Positions 1 through 10,300 of a stretch of DNA of 64,000 nt are shown piece after piece. The position numbers and the translations under genes are program-made. Origin of the DNA: Polynucleobacter necessarius (GTDB lineage Bacteria > Pseudomonadota > Gammaproteobacteria > Burkholderiales > Burkholderiaceae); assembly GCF_900096755.1 (NCBI RefSeq), contig NZ_LT615227.1, positions 361,019-425,018 of the forward strand, read 5' to 3'. How positions within the stretch are numbered: position 1 is the stretch's first letter; each line of letters starts with the position of its first letter. Below the pieces are notes generated by a model that saw only the letters and a list, made by a program, of their open reading frames with translations, searched no databases and was not told the DNA's origin.

Positions 1-797
1 GTTGGTGCCGTATACGGCTTTAACCATTCAGCCTTACCAAAGCGTGATTGGAAAGTCACAATGTATTGGCCTGGCTCCAAACCTAAGGATTCACCAAGTA
101 AGCGACCTGTTTTTAAACACTCACAATGGTAGGGGTCACCCTTCATCAAATTACGCTTTGGTAATCCGTGAAACGACATGACTAAGCGGTCACCCCTGGA
201 AAAATCAGGGCGTCCATCTTTATCCCAACTACTTAAAACTTGATCACGCAATGCGGAAATATAAGCTGGGTTGTCGTGATAGTGCTTCACAAGACGCAAC
301 TCAGGCTGATCGCGCCAAGTACTCAAGACACGAAAGACTTCATCAAAGCTAGATGCCGTAGTGGTGGCCGAGTATTGTGGATACAAAGGCAATAGCAATA
401 AACGCTCCATGCCCTGCGCCTTCAGCCCCTCTAAGACAGATTGCGTTGATGGCTCACCATAACGCATCGCCAAATCTACCAAAACAATATGGCCTTCATT
501 AGCAAATTTTTCACCAAGCTCTTTTGCTTGTAAACGTGAGTAATGCATCAAAGGTGAGCCCAACTTAGGCAACCAAATTGACGCATATTTCTTTGCAGAG
601 GCACCGCTACGAATTGGCAAAATAATGCCATTCAAAATGCACCACCAAATAATGCGCGGAATCTCTACGACACGAGGATCAGAAAGAAATTCTTTTAGAT
701 AGGCACGCACCGCTTTTGCTGTAGGCGCAGATGGCGTGCCTAGGTTCAATAACAAAACCGCAGTTCTAGATGCGCGTAGATGCGGATTCTGTTTCAA
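1..797 (-). CDS. hemH: Ferrochelatase, C-terminal end outside the window
   Basis: Inserts ferrous iron into protoporphyrin IX, the last step of haem synthesis. About 265 codons are visible on the minus strand and the gene runs off the window at base 1. The translation begins [20 protein letters not shown], followed by [15 protein letters not shown], the typical ferrochelatase N-terminus. SFHGLP, the motif with the catalytic histidine, lies near base 170 (about residue 210). There is no ATG in frame after the preceding stop; the TTG at 795-797 is the best start, with GAG at a suitable distance upstream. It follows hrcA with a 23-base gap and is probably cotranscribed. Family assignment is firm, the start less so. 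Confidence 0.93.
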   Translation of the reverse strand, partial: MKQNPHLRASRTAVLLLNLGTPSAPTAKAVRAYLKEFLSDPRVVEIPRIIWWCILNGIILPIRSGASAKKYASIWLPKLGSPLMHYSRLQAKELGEKFANEGHIVLVDLAMRYGEPSTQSVLEGLKAQGMERLLLLPLYPQYSATTTASSFDEVFRVLSTWRDQPELRLVKHYHDNPAYISALRDQVLSSWDKDGRPDFSRGDRLVMSFHGLPKRNLMKGDPYHCECLKTGRLLGESLGLEPGQYIVTFQSRFGKAEWLKPYTAP

Positions 798-820
798 AGT
801 GTTTATCTCGGTTGAATGGG

Positions 821-1846
821 TTATTTAAGTTTTGAGTAGGAACCCAGCGCTCCGGACAATAGTTTAGAGGTGATATCCACAGTAGGGATCACCCTGTCGT
901 AAGCCATGCGGGTTGGCCCAATAACGCCGAGCGTTCCCACTATCTGCCCATCAACGCTATATGGGGCGCTGATCACAGCCAGATCTTCATAGGGCAGCAG
1001 ATCGCTTTCGCCGCCAATAAATATTTGAATGCCGTCAGCATGGCTAGATACATCAAGTAGCTGCATGAGTACTGATTTTTGCTCCAACATATCAAACATC
1101 TTGCGCAACTTGTCTAGGTTAGAGCTTAAATCGCCAACATTCAGTAAGCGACGTTCGCCAGAGAGAACCATATCGCCGCCGCTCATGTCGTAGTCAGCAA
1201 CACCGCTTTGTAAAGCCAAAGCCATCAACCCAGAAATATCAGCGCGCAAATTATCTAAATCGGATTTCAAATGCAAGCGGACCTGATCAAAACTTTTTCC
1301 AGCAAATTGGGTATTAATAAAGTTACCAGCCTCAATGAGTTGACTCGGCGTGTAATCTTGGGTCGTAGGCAAAATGCGGTTCTGCACGTCGCCCTCTGGG
1401 GTGACCATAATCAATAGGATCTTGCCTTCACCTAAGCGTAAGAACTCAATATGTTTAAACACTTGAGCACGCTTGGGCGTCATCACTACCCCTGCAAAAT
1501 GCGTCAAATTCGACAAAATCTGAGCGGCCGATGTAAGCACCCGCTGCGGGGAGTCCGGCAAAAGCCCCCTTTCAACCTCTCTAGCAGCGATTTCTTCTAG
1601 GGGGCGCACCGTCACCATCGTATCCACAAATAAACGATAGCCTCGAGGCGTTGGAATGCGGCCGGCGGAGGTATGGGGGCTGGTCACTAAGCCCATCTCC
1701 TCTAAATCGGCCATGACATTGCGGATAGTGGCCGCAGAGAGGTCTAATCCCGAGAATCTCGAGAGCGTACGGGAGCCAATAGGTTGACCCTCCTCGATAT
1801 AGCGCTCGATGAGGGTTTTTAGTAAGGCGCGGGAACGTTTATCCAT
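821..1846 (-). CDS. hrcA: Heat-inducible transcription repressor HrcA
   Basis: Repressor that binds CIRCE operators in front of chaperone genes and is released on heat shock, when GroEL is titrated by unfolded proteins. The 341-residue length is normal. The N-terminal winged helix (about residues 1-75) contains [17 protein letters not shown] at 37-53 as recognition helix and [17 protein letters not shown] at 59-75. Its presumed target, a CIRCE element, lies in this window in front of groES at 41242-41268. The gene is divergent from nadK with 37 bases between the starts. TAAAAT (reverse complement of 1857-1862) ends ten bases before the ATG, so any leader would be only a few bases long. Confidence 0.96.
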   Translation of the reverse strand: MDKRSRALLKTLIERYIEEGQPIGSRTLSRFSGLDLSAATIRNVMADLEEMGLVTSPHTSAGRIPTPRGYRLFVDTMVTVRPLEEIAAREVERGLLPDSPQRVLTSAAQILSNLTHFAGVVMTPKRAQVFKHIEFLRLGEGKILLIMVTPEGDVQNRILPTTQDYTPSQLIEAGNFINTQFAGKSFDQVRLHLKSDLDNLRADISGLMALALQSGVADYDMSGGDMVLSGERRLLNVGDLSSNLDKLRKMFDMLEQKSVLMQLLDVSSHADGIQIFIGGESDLLPYEDLAVISAPYSVDGQIVGTLGVIGPTRMAYDRVIPTVDITSKLLSGALGSYSKLK

Positions 1847-1871
1847 GGTGGAAGGGATTTTATGCCTATGG

Positions 1872-1877
1872 TCTAAT
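1872..1877 (+). promoter_or_regulatory. -10-like hexamer of nadK (possible leaderless start)
   Basis: TCTAAT matches the sigma-70 -10 consensus in five of six bases and ends six bases before the ATG at 1884. Transcription would then begin at or next to the start codon. No Shine-Dalgarno sequence is visible, and no good -35 box is seen. Confidence 0.35.
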
Positions 1878-1883
1878 CGTCAT

Positions 1884-2789
1884 ATGTTAAGCCCATCCCC
1901 AAATTCCTCCAAGAAGGCCTTTAGCCGGGTGGCGCTCGTCGGCAAATTTCAGGCTGACGGCATCGAAGAGCACCTCAAAGACCTGGCTAAATTGCTCTCT
2001 GACTTAGGCTGCGAGGCCTTTATTGAGTTCGATACAGCGACCCACCTCGCTCTTGCTGGTTACCCCACCAAAACTGCGAAAGACTTTGCTGGAGTAATTG
2101 ACCTGGTGGTGGTTCTAGGTGGCGATGGCACCATGCTTGGCATTGCCAGGCAGCTTGCAGGCAGCAATGTCCCGCTAGTAGGAATCAATATGGGGCGCCT
2201 GGGATATATGACGGATATTCCCATTCAATCTGTTCACACCACCTTACCTAAAATCATTGCAGGTGACTACGAAGCCGATACCCGTACCCTGCTAGATGCG
2301 GTGGTTATTCGTAATAGCAAAGAAATTAATCGCGCCCTAGCGCTGAATGATGTAGTTGTAAATCGTTCTGGAATTTCCGGCATGGTTGAGCTGGCAGTGC
2401 ACGTTAATGGTTCCTTTATGTACAACCAACGCTCTGATGGCCTAATCGTATCGACCCCAACTGGCTCGACTGCTTATGCACTCTCTGCTGGTGGCCCCAT
2501 TTTGCATCCTCATGTAGCTGGCATTTTATTGGCGCCGATTGCGCCACACTCACTGTCTAACCGCCCGATTGTTCTGCCGCAAGATAGCGTTACCGTAATT
2601 GAGGTGGTTGATGGACGCGAGGTGATTGTGAATTTTGATATGCAGTCTCAAACGAATTTACAAAGCGGTGACAAGATTGAAGTGCGTCAATCTAATAAAA
2701 CGATTGCCCTGCTCCATCCTAGCAACCACAGCGACTACAAAACCTTGCGCGAAAAGCTGCATTGGAATGAATATCCATCGACATTCTGA
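1884..2789 (+). CDS. nadK: NAD kinase
   Basis: Phosphorylates NAD to NADP in the cytoplasm. The hallmark GGDGTM is at residues 79-84 and the second substrate-binding motif TPTGSTAYALSAGG at 191-204; LNDVVVNR near 154 supplies the conserved N/D pair. I chose the ATG at 1884, giving 301 residues. The frame stays open back to 1809, but that extension would run through the hrcA start and its residues do not look like NAD kinase. The gene is followed after 26 bases by recN in the same direction, a common arrangement in proteobacteria. Confidence 0.95.
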   Translation: MLSPSPNSSKKAFSRVALVGKFQADGIEEHLKDLAKLLSDLGCEAFIEFDTATHLALAGYPTKTAKDFAGVIDLVVVLGGDGTMLGIARQLAGSNVPLVGINMGRLGYMTDIPIQSVHTTLPKIIAGDYEADTRTLLDAVVIRNSKEINRALALNDVVVNRSGISGMVELAVHVNGSFMYNQRSDGLIVSTPTGSTAYALSAGGPILHPHVAGILLAPIAPHSLSNRPIVLPQDSVTVIEVVDGREVIVNFDMQSQTNLQSGDKIEVRQSNKTIALLHPSNHSDYKTLREKLHWNEYPSTF

Positions 2790-2815
2790 TGTCGAGCTTC
2801 TTGCTACGCTAATAC

Positions 2816-4486
2816 ATGCTTCAAACTATCTCACTTCGTGACTTTGTCATTGTTGATCAGCTTGAATTAGATTTTTCTTCAGGCTTTACAGTGCTGACTG
2901 GTGAAACCGGTGCCGGTAAATCTATTTTGCTAGATGCACTTGGTTTGGTGCTTGGCGAGCGCGCTGATAGCAGCCAAATTCGTGAGGGCAGTAACCGCGC
3001 AGAAATCTCCGCCCTTTTTCGCATTGATACCGAACAAGTTAAAGCATTTAGCCAATGGCTTGATGAGCAGGGATTTCCGCTAGAGGATGATGGTCAGAGC
3101 TTATTACTCAAAAGAACTGTAGAGGGCAATGGCCGCAGCCGTGCTTTTATTAATGGCAGTGTCGCAACGCTAGTCCAGCTCAGAGAGGCTGGCGACCAAT
3201 TGGTCGATATTCACGGACAACACGCACACCAGCTTCTATTAAAAGGTGGCGCCCAACGTGAACTACTGGATCGACATGCTGGATTGTTGCCACTAGGCTT
3301 GGAAGTGACGCAGGCATTTAAAACGGTTGCCGATTCTCGCCGTCGCTTAGAGCAAGCAGAAAATGCAGGTCAAGACATTGAGCGTGAACGTGAGCGTCTA
3401 GAGTGGCAGCTTGAAGAGCTTAATGAGCTCTCACCACAAGAAGGTGAATGGGCAAGCATTCAAAGTGAACATGCAAGGCTAGCAAACGGCGCCAAACTTA
3501 TTGGTGACTGCCAAGAAGCAATCGAGATTTTGAGTGATGCAGATAACTCCCTCAAATCCAACCTAACCAAAGTATCGGGCAATGTCAGCGCATTGGCTGA
3601 GCATGATCCAGCACTTGCTGATATCAGCCAAGCCTTGGAGTCAGCCAGCATACAGTTAGATGAAGCCATTCACGGCCTTAATCGCTACCTACAAAAACTA
3701 GATCTAGATCCTGCCAGACTGGCAGAAGTTGAAGAGCGTATGCAAGCACTTCATGGCGCCGCCAGAAAATATCGCACCGAAGTTGACGAGTTGCCAAAAC
3801 TTCTCACAGAAACAACAGAGCGATTGGAAGCATTAACAGCCTCTCAAAATATTGATGCCCTGCGCGAAAAGGTCAAGCTAGAAGAGGCTGCTTATCTCAA
3901 GCTAGCCAAACAACTTTCGCAAAAGCGTGGCAAGGCTGCATCCGAGCTGGGCAAACTTGTAACGGATGCGATGCAGGACTTATCAATGGCTGATGGTCGC
4001 CTAGAAATTGCGCTTACTCCATTGAATGAAGGTGGCTCTCATGGTCTCGAACAAATTGAATTCTTAGTTGCTGGTCACGCTGGCAGCACACCGCGCCCAC
4101 TTGCCAAAGTGGCATCTGGCGGTGAACTAGCCAGGATTAGCTTGGCGATTAGCGTCATCACCAGCAAAGCCTCATTCACGCCAACCCTGATATTTGATGA
4201 GGTAGATGCAGGCATTGGTGGTGCAGTTGCTGAAACTGTTGGCAAGCTCTTGCACCAGTTGGGCCAATCTCATCAAATCTTATGCGTTACCCATTTGCCA
4301 CAGGTAGCCGCCCAAGGCAATCATCACCTCAAGGTGAGTAAGTCACAAAATGCTGAAAAGACTGTTTCACAAGTACAAATTCTTAGCAGAGCTGAACGAG
4401 TGGAGGAAGTGGCGCGCATGCTTGGTGGCGCCACTATTACCGACACAACGCGTCGCCATGCTCGTGAACTACTTGAGCAGAACTAA
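2816..4486 (+). CDS. recN: DNA repair protein RecN
   Basis: SMC-like ATPase that gathers broken DNA ends in recombinational double-strand break repair. The Walker A motif GETGAGKS is at residues 29-36. A long helical, coiled-coil-rich middle follows (about 150-380). The ABC signature SGGELARIS lies near residue 433 and Walker B LIFDEVDAGIGG near 460. The 556-residue length is usual. It lies directly downstream of nadK and converges on glnE with an 18-base gap. Intact recN here, with recG at 22-24 kb, shows that recombinational repair genes are kept while other genes decay. Confidence 0.96.
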   Translation: MLQTISLRDFVIVDQLELDFSSGFTVLTGETGAGKSILLDALGLVLGERADSSQIREGSNRAEISALFRIDTEQVKAFSQWLDEQGFPLEDDGQSLLLKRTVEGNGRSRAFINGSVATLVQLREAGDQLVDIHGQHAHQLLLKGGAQRELLDRHAGLLPLGLEVTQAFKTVADSRRRLEQAENAGQDIERERERLEWQLEELNELSPQEGEWASIQSEHARLANGAKLIGDCQEAIEILSDADNSLKSNLTKVSGNVSALAEHDPALADISQALESASIQLDEAIHGLNRYLQKLDLDPARLAEVEERMQALHGAARKYRTEVDELPKLLTETTERLEALTASQNIDALREKVKLEEAAYLKLAKQLSQKRGKAASELGKLVTDAMQDLSMADGRLEIALTPLNEGGSHGLEQIEFLVAGHAGSTPRPLAKVASGGELARISLAISVITSKASFTPTLIFDEVDAGIGGAVAETVGKLLHQLGQSHQILCVTHLPQVAAQGNHHLKVSKSQNAEKTVSQVQILSRAERVEEVARMLGGATITDTTRRHARELLEQN

Positions 4487-4504
4487 CTAGAACTCCACGC
4501 AATA

Positions 4505-7321
4505 TCAAATCGTAACGTCTGAAGGTGCTTTAAATATCTCTAACCGGAGTGCTTGAACTGCATCTCTTGCCTGAATGAGCTCAGGCTCATCATCCAGACT
4601 CACCCGAGTCTTATCAGCCCCATCCAATCGCAAGCGATGCTGACGAGATCTCAATAAGCGATAGGCGTCACCAACGACTTTGGCCGCTTGCCCAGAAACT
4701 AATCCAACCTCACTGGCAATCTGCAGCAAGGCAATATTTCCCAAGTTCCCAATCAGACGAGGGTGTTGATGCGCGAAGGCCAACACTAAAAATTGCACAA
4801 TGAATTCAATATCCACCATGCCACCGGCATCATGCTTCAAATCAAACTCACCGCCCCCGTTAGGATGGCCTGCATGTACCTTACGACGCATCTCTAAAAT
4901 CTCTTCGCGAAGATGGTCAACATCTCGCTTTTGACTTAACACCCCTGAGCGCACGGCGTCAAAGAACACGCCCACCTCGGGATCACCTGCAGAAAAACGG
5001 GCACGCGTTAATGCCTGGTGCTCCCATACCCAAGCAGCATTGTCGCCTTCACGCATTTGGTACTTCTTAAAAGCCTCTGCGTTGGTTACTAAAAATCCAG
5101 CAGATCCATTGGGACGTAAACGGGTATCAATCTCAAACAAACTACCGGTAGAAGTAAACGCTGTCAGCCAATTAATCATCCGCTTCGCAAGCAAGGCATA
5201 AATTTCTTGGGCAGCATAATCAGCCTCATCCGCTTGATATAAAAATACCAAGTCCAAATCAGAGGCATAACCCAACTCTTTGCCACCCAACTTTCCATAA
5301 GAAATAATCGCAAATGGAGGGCGCACATCTTGCGCAAGTCCAAACTTTTGGGCTACTCCAGGCCAAACACGTTCGTAAGTTGTCTGCAAAATCAGATCTG
5401 CCAACGTAGATAGATGATCACTCACTCTTTCCACTGGAAGTGGTTTTGTCACGCCAATACCCAAGTCCGTTAACAAAGTAATAAACGTCTCGTTATGGTG
5501 TGTAACACGCAATATATCCATTGCCTGCTCAGATCCATCACCCTCAGCCATGACATCATCTAGGCGCAGATTTAAATGGGCTCTCACCTCAGACCAATAC
5601 CTCTCGGGCTCCTCGATCAGAGCCCTCTCTGTTTGTGCATTGAGCAGGTAGTCTAATAAATGGGGGTGGCGAGTTAAATACTGAGCGCCCCATTGCGAAG
5701 CCCTGAGTAAGTCCAAAATATTAGAAAGCGCTTTGGGGTATTCCACCAAGATCGAAAGATAGGCGCTTCGTCTTGCAATCGCCTCAAGGAGATCAAAAAA
5801 GCGTAATAGCGCCTGATCTGCATACGCCCCAGTAGCGCCATCAGACTGCAAGACTTCAGCAGCCTTGCGCATCAAATTATCAAAAATCAGGCGACTCATT
5901 TCAGGCAACAACTTTTGCTTAGGACTCTCCGCCCATGCCAACCAACGAGATGAGGGCTCAGGGAAAAGATGTTGATCAGGAACCCAATCTAGCGCCAAAG
6001 GCCCTAACTCAAGACGCGCACTATCGCCCAATAAAAATGCTTTTTCAAAAAGAGTGGCGACATTATTTTGATGTCGATCCAAATTAGCCATAAATATGGC
6101 TGAATCTTCATTCGAATCTTGCATGGCATCTGCCAGACGAGAACGCGTCACCTCATCATCGGGAAGATAGTGAGTCTGCTGGTCATCCCATACCTGAATA
6201 CGATGTTCTAAGCGCCTCAGAAAAATATAAGCAGCTTGCAATGCCTCTACATCATTAGCAGGCAATATGCCGCATTGGCGCACAAGATTTAAAACCTCTA
6301 GAGTGGGTCGAATTCTAAAGCGAGGGTCTGTTCCGCCGCGCATCAACTGAAACATCTGCGCTAAAAACTCTATCTCCCGAATGCCGCCACGCCCCAATTT
6401 GATATCTCTTGAGCGGCCTTGGTGACCCGACGACCTCTTCTCCGCCTCACTCTGAATCTGTGCATGCAAATCTCTGATGGAGGCAATCACGCCATAGTCC
6501 AAATGTCTACGATAAACAAAGGGGCGAATGAGTTGATCTAACTCTTTTTGGCAATGCGCAAAATCTAGCGTACCCGGTAAAGGCGCTATTAACCGCCCCT
6601 TGATCCAAGCATAGCGCTCCCATTCCCTACCCTGAACCAGTAGGTACTCCTCCAACATATCCAAACTGCAAACGAGTAAGCCCGAATCTCCGTTAGGTCG
6701 CAGACGCATATCCACTCGAAATACAAATCCATTAGTATCATGTTCGGCAAGCAACTTAATTAAGCGCTTGCCCATACGAGCAAACCACTCATGATTCGAT
6801 AAGCTCTTCGGACCCCCAGTAGTCTCACCCTCATGCTCGTATAAAAAAATTAAATCAATGTCAGAGGAGAGGTTTAGCTCTAACCCCCCTAACTTGCCCA
6901 TGCCAACCACCATCAAAGGCATTTCTGATTGAGTTGAATTGCTCCAGGGCACCCCAAAACGCCCTTTTAAATCCTGGCGAATATAAGCAATTGAGGCGGA
7001 AATTGCGAGCTCGGCAAAGTGACTTAAGGCATGAGTCACTTCTTGCAAATCAGCCATACCATTGAGATCTCGAAATGCCACCCAAAGCATCAAACGCTGT
7101 CTTGCCAGACGCAAGTTAGACATCCACAAGGCTTCGTCCTGCGCGGAGCCATTGAAGCCGATATCGCATTCCTGAAGCAATTGCTCTATACCAAGAAATT
7201 CGACCTTCTTTTGGCCCTGGATTCGCAACCACCCTAACCACTCGGGCTTGGCATTTAACCAGCGGCGCGCATAGGTGGAGTTCTGCTCTAAAAATGCAAT
7301 TTGTCGGGAAAATTCATCCAT
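4505..7321 (-). CDS. glnE: Bifunctional glutamine synthetase adenylyltransferase/adenylyl-removing enzyme
   Basis: Adenylylates and deadenylylates glutamine synthetase in response to PII signals, setting nitrogen assimilation. It has two nucleotidyltransferase halves, each with the G-G/S...DxD motif: GMGKLGGLELNLSSDIDLIF at residues 140-159 (adenylyl-removing half) and GKLGGKELGYASDLDLVFLY near 672-691 (adenylylating half). Both catalytic Asp pairs are present. The 938-residue length matches the family. The ATG at 7321 is preceded closely by GGAGGA. It is divergent from the yhdP-like gene with 78 bases between the starts. Confidence 0.96.
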   Translation of the reverse strand: MDEFSRQIAFLEQNSTYARRWLNAKPEWLGWLRIQGQKKVEFLGIEQLLQECDIGFNGSAQDEALWMSNLRLARQRLMLWVAFRDLNGMADLQEVTHALSHFAELAISASIAYIRQDLKGRFGVPWSNSTQSEMPLMVVGMGKLGGLELNLSSDIDLIFLYEHEGETTGGPKSLSNHEWFARMGKRLIKLLAEHDTNGFVFRVDMRLRPNGDSGLLVCSLDMLEEYLLVQGREWERYAWIKGRLIAPLPGTLDFAHCQKELDQLIRPFVYRRHLDYGVIASIRDLHAQIQSEAEKRSSGHQGRSRDIKLGRGGIREIEFLAQMFQLMRGGTDPRFRIRPTLEVLNLVRQCGILPANDVEALQAAYIFLRRLEHRIQVWDDQQTHYLPDDEVTRSRLADAMQDSNEDSAIFMANLDRHQNNVATLFEKAFLLGDSARLELGPLALDWVPDQHLFPEPSSRWLAWAESPKQKLLPEMSRLIFDNLMRKAAEVLQSDGATGAYADQALLRFFDLLEAIARRSAYLSILVEYPKALSNILDLLRASQWGAQYLTRHPHLLDYLLNAQTERALIEEPERYWSEVRAHLNLRLDDVMAEGDGSEQAMDILRVTHHNETFITLLTDLGIGVTKPLPVERVSDHLSTLADLILQTTYERVWPGVAQKFGLAQDVRPPFAIISYGKLGGKELGYASDLDLVFLYQADEADYAAQEIYALLAKRMINWLTAFTSTGSLFEIDTRLRPNGSAGFLVTNAEAFKKYQMREGDNAAWVWEHQALTRARFSAGDPEVGVFFDAVRSGVLSQKRDVDHLREEILEMRRKVHAGHPNGGGEFDLKHDAGGMVDIEFIVQFLVLAFAHQHPRLIGNLGNIALLQIASEVGLVSGQAAKVVGDAYRLLRSRQHRLRLDGADKTRVSLDDEPELIQARDAVQALRLEIFKAPSDVTI

Positions 7322-7362
7322 TCCTCCATCTTAATCCGACCCAGAAAACCCCTTAGAGAAGA

Positions 7363-7392
7363 TTGGCGATCGGACATGGGCTGACGGATAAT
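7363..7392 (+). promoter_or_regulatory. Probable promoter of the yhdP-like gene
   Basis: TTGGCG at 7363-7368 and GATAAT at 7387-7392 are separated by 18 bases. The -10 box ends seven bases before the ATG at 7400, and no Shine-Dalgarno sequence is visible. This would give a leaderless or nearly leaderless mRNA. Confidence 0.45.
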
Positions 7393-7399
7393 AGAGCCC

Positions 7400-10300
7400 A
7401 TGCTGCAAAAGATCATTCCGCCCCGCCTCAAGAGCGTATTTGCTAAGCGTCCTCAAGGCTCCGGTGGGCCTTGGCGTAAACGCGCTCTCGTATTGGCTGT
7501 TTTTACGGCAGCTCTTCTTGTGCTGGGCCACCTCACTGTGCGCTTTGTTATATGGCCACAAGTTGAAAAATCAAAAGCGTCAATTGAAAAACTCACTGGC
7601 GCTCGCATTGGTGTCAACGTATCAATAGATAATTTGCGAGTATCTTGGACGGGCATCAGACCAGATTTTGAAATCGAGGGCTTACGCTTTAATGGCAAGG
7701 GAAAAGCAGATCCGACCCTTCAAGTGCAAAAAATTAGCGGGGAACTGAGCTGGAACTCTTTCTATCATTTGGCTCCTCACTTTCATGAGCTCTACCTCGA
7801 AGGGGCTCAAATTTATGCACAGAGAAATCAAAAAGGAATTATCAGCATTGCTGGGATTACTACCGATAGCAACTCAAATAATTACAGTTTTGAAAATTGG
7901 CTTTTTTCTCAAAACAATATTGACATTAAAAACGTCAAAATAATTTGGGATGATCAGCTGAATAAAAAATCGATTTCCGATATCAATATTCAAACACTAT
8001 CCTTAAGCAATGGCATTCGTAGGCACATTGGAAAACTCCAAACAACAACACCATGGACTAGCGGTCCACTAAATCTTGAGGTGAACTTTATCCCGTATCT
8101 TGGCGGCCAAGCGGGCGATTGGCATGATTGGATTGGCACAGTCTCTTGGAATTTGACAGACCTTAATTTAGATCGGCTTGCCAAGGAATTTGCATTACCC
8201 CTTAATGCTCTTGAGGGAAAACTCAGTACAAATGGAAAAATAAAAATTGATAATGGCAAGCCCGATGGTGGCGAGGCCTTCATTGCCGCTGACAACCTCA
8301 TTATTCAACTCTCCAAAGGTGAAGATGCTATCGCCTTAGGAAGACTAGAAACAAGCCTCAGCCAAGAAGCTGATGGCGGTCTTATCTCTGTCACCACCAA
8401 AAATTTTGCTTGGCGTGATATTGATAGCCCTAAAACTGCTCCACTAGAAAGTCTAAGTCCCATGACTTTCCGTTGGCGCCCTCCTGCTGCCGATGGAGAA
8501 ATTAAAGAATTTGGTTTTTCATCTCCAAAAATTTCTGTGGATGACATAGCGCTATTTGCACTAAATTTACCTCTATCTAAAAAAGTGCATGGGTGGATTA
8601 AGGCTTCAAAAGCAGAGGGTGAGTTACAGAATTTAGATATCAGCTGGTCAGAGAGTAAATCCCCTTTATCAGCCCTCAACATTCCCGGTGGCTGGTTCAA
8701 ATCAAACAAGATTGACTTTTCAATTAGCGCAAAGCTGATTGATCTCAGCTTTGTTGGCATTAATAAATCAATGCCAACCGTATCCAATCTATCTGGCTTT
8801 CTAACAGCAAACCAGAATCAAGGCAGCTTTTCAGTCAACTCCAACAACCTTGACTTAGAAGTCAACGGACTGTTAGCAGACCCCAAAATTCAACTGGATC
8901 AGGCCAATGGTCAAATCAACTGGTCAAAAAGCAAGGGTAATTGGGTCATCAGCACTAAGAAGCTTTCTCTAAGCAATCCTGAGATCACTACGAACCTGAG
9001 CATTAACTACATTATTGGCGGACCTAAAGATCCTGACTCGATGAATCTGGATATGGATTTTTCTAACGCGAAACTTGTTAGTGCATATCGCTACCTACCG
9101 GTTAGCATGGATAAGGATACTCAAACCTATTTAAGCAAAGCATTTGCTGGCGGAGTTATTCAAAATGGCAGCCTGCACATAAAAGGAGATCCAAATGCGA
9201 TCCCGTTTCCAAAAGGGGTTGATGGCGAGTTTTCTCTAAAGCTTCCAATTGTTGGGGCAACCTTTAGCCCCGCCCCTAGCTCACCTGGCAGCCAAGTTGC
9301 CTGGCCTGCATTCACCAATGTGAATGGTGTCATTGCGATGCAGAACTCAAACTTTACCGTTGATATTTCCAAGGCCAACTACAAGCAAGTTGCACTCAAT
9401 CAATTCCACGCAGAAATTCCAAACGTAAGCGCAAAGCAATTAGTTCTCTCTGTTAATGGCAACGCACAAGGTGAGGCTCCACAGATGCTGGACTACTTGC
9501 TCTCCTCCCCGGTAGGTAAAAAACAAGTCAAGTTAGAAAAAAACTTGCAAATTTCAGGTCCGGCCAATCTTGTTCTTGGTCTAAAGGTTCCGCTCTCAGG
9601 CAGCGGCAATACCAATACCGACATCCAACTAGACTTCCCAGGCAATAAGGTGCAGCGGTCAGATCTACCTCCGTTTGAGAATCTCAAAGGGAAAATTCGC
9701 ATTACTGAAGTCAATCCAGAGTTTGAAGATGTCACAGCCAATTTCCTTGGCGGCTCAATCAAGATCACAAGCAACCCAACATCCCAGGGTAACCAAAGCT
9801 TCAGCATTTCAGGCGATATTGCCGCAAACTTCATTAGGAATTATTTTTCTAATAACGCCAGCCAGCAATCAATCGCCCTATTGCAAGCAATGAATGGCTC
9901 CTCAAAATACGAAGGCACTATTTACTTCAACAAAGGTGGCAGTGAAACACTGCTTAAAATAGATCTTCGCGACTGGGCCAGCAGCGCGCCCGCCCCGCTC
10001 AAAAAAGCCGCTGGCTCGCCAATGCTCGGCCAAATCACGGTTCGAACAAGTACTAGCTCAGACTTAAGCACTGGTGCTGGCCGAATTTCTTGGAATGGGA
10101 AGATTGGCGATCAATACTTTGTGCAAGGCGAATTGGGTAAAGATGATGAAATTCGTCAGGCAATTGGTATTGGAGCGCCAGCAAACCTACCGCAGCAAGG
10201 CATTCAATTGTACATAGCGAGTAGCGAGCTAAATTTAGATGCCTGGCAAGATTTTTTAGGAAATCAGAATAAAAATATCGCCGCACCAAAGAGCGGCAAA

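Noticed and set aside
1809-1883. N-terminal extension of NAD kinase
   Set aside because: It runs across the divergent hrcA start and has no family resemblance; the ATG at 1884 suffices.
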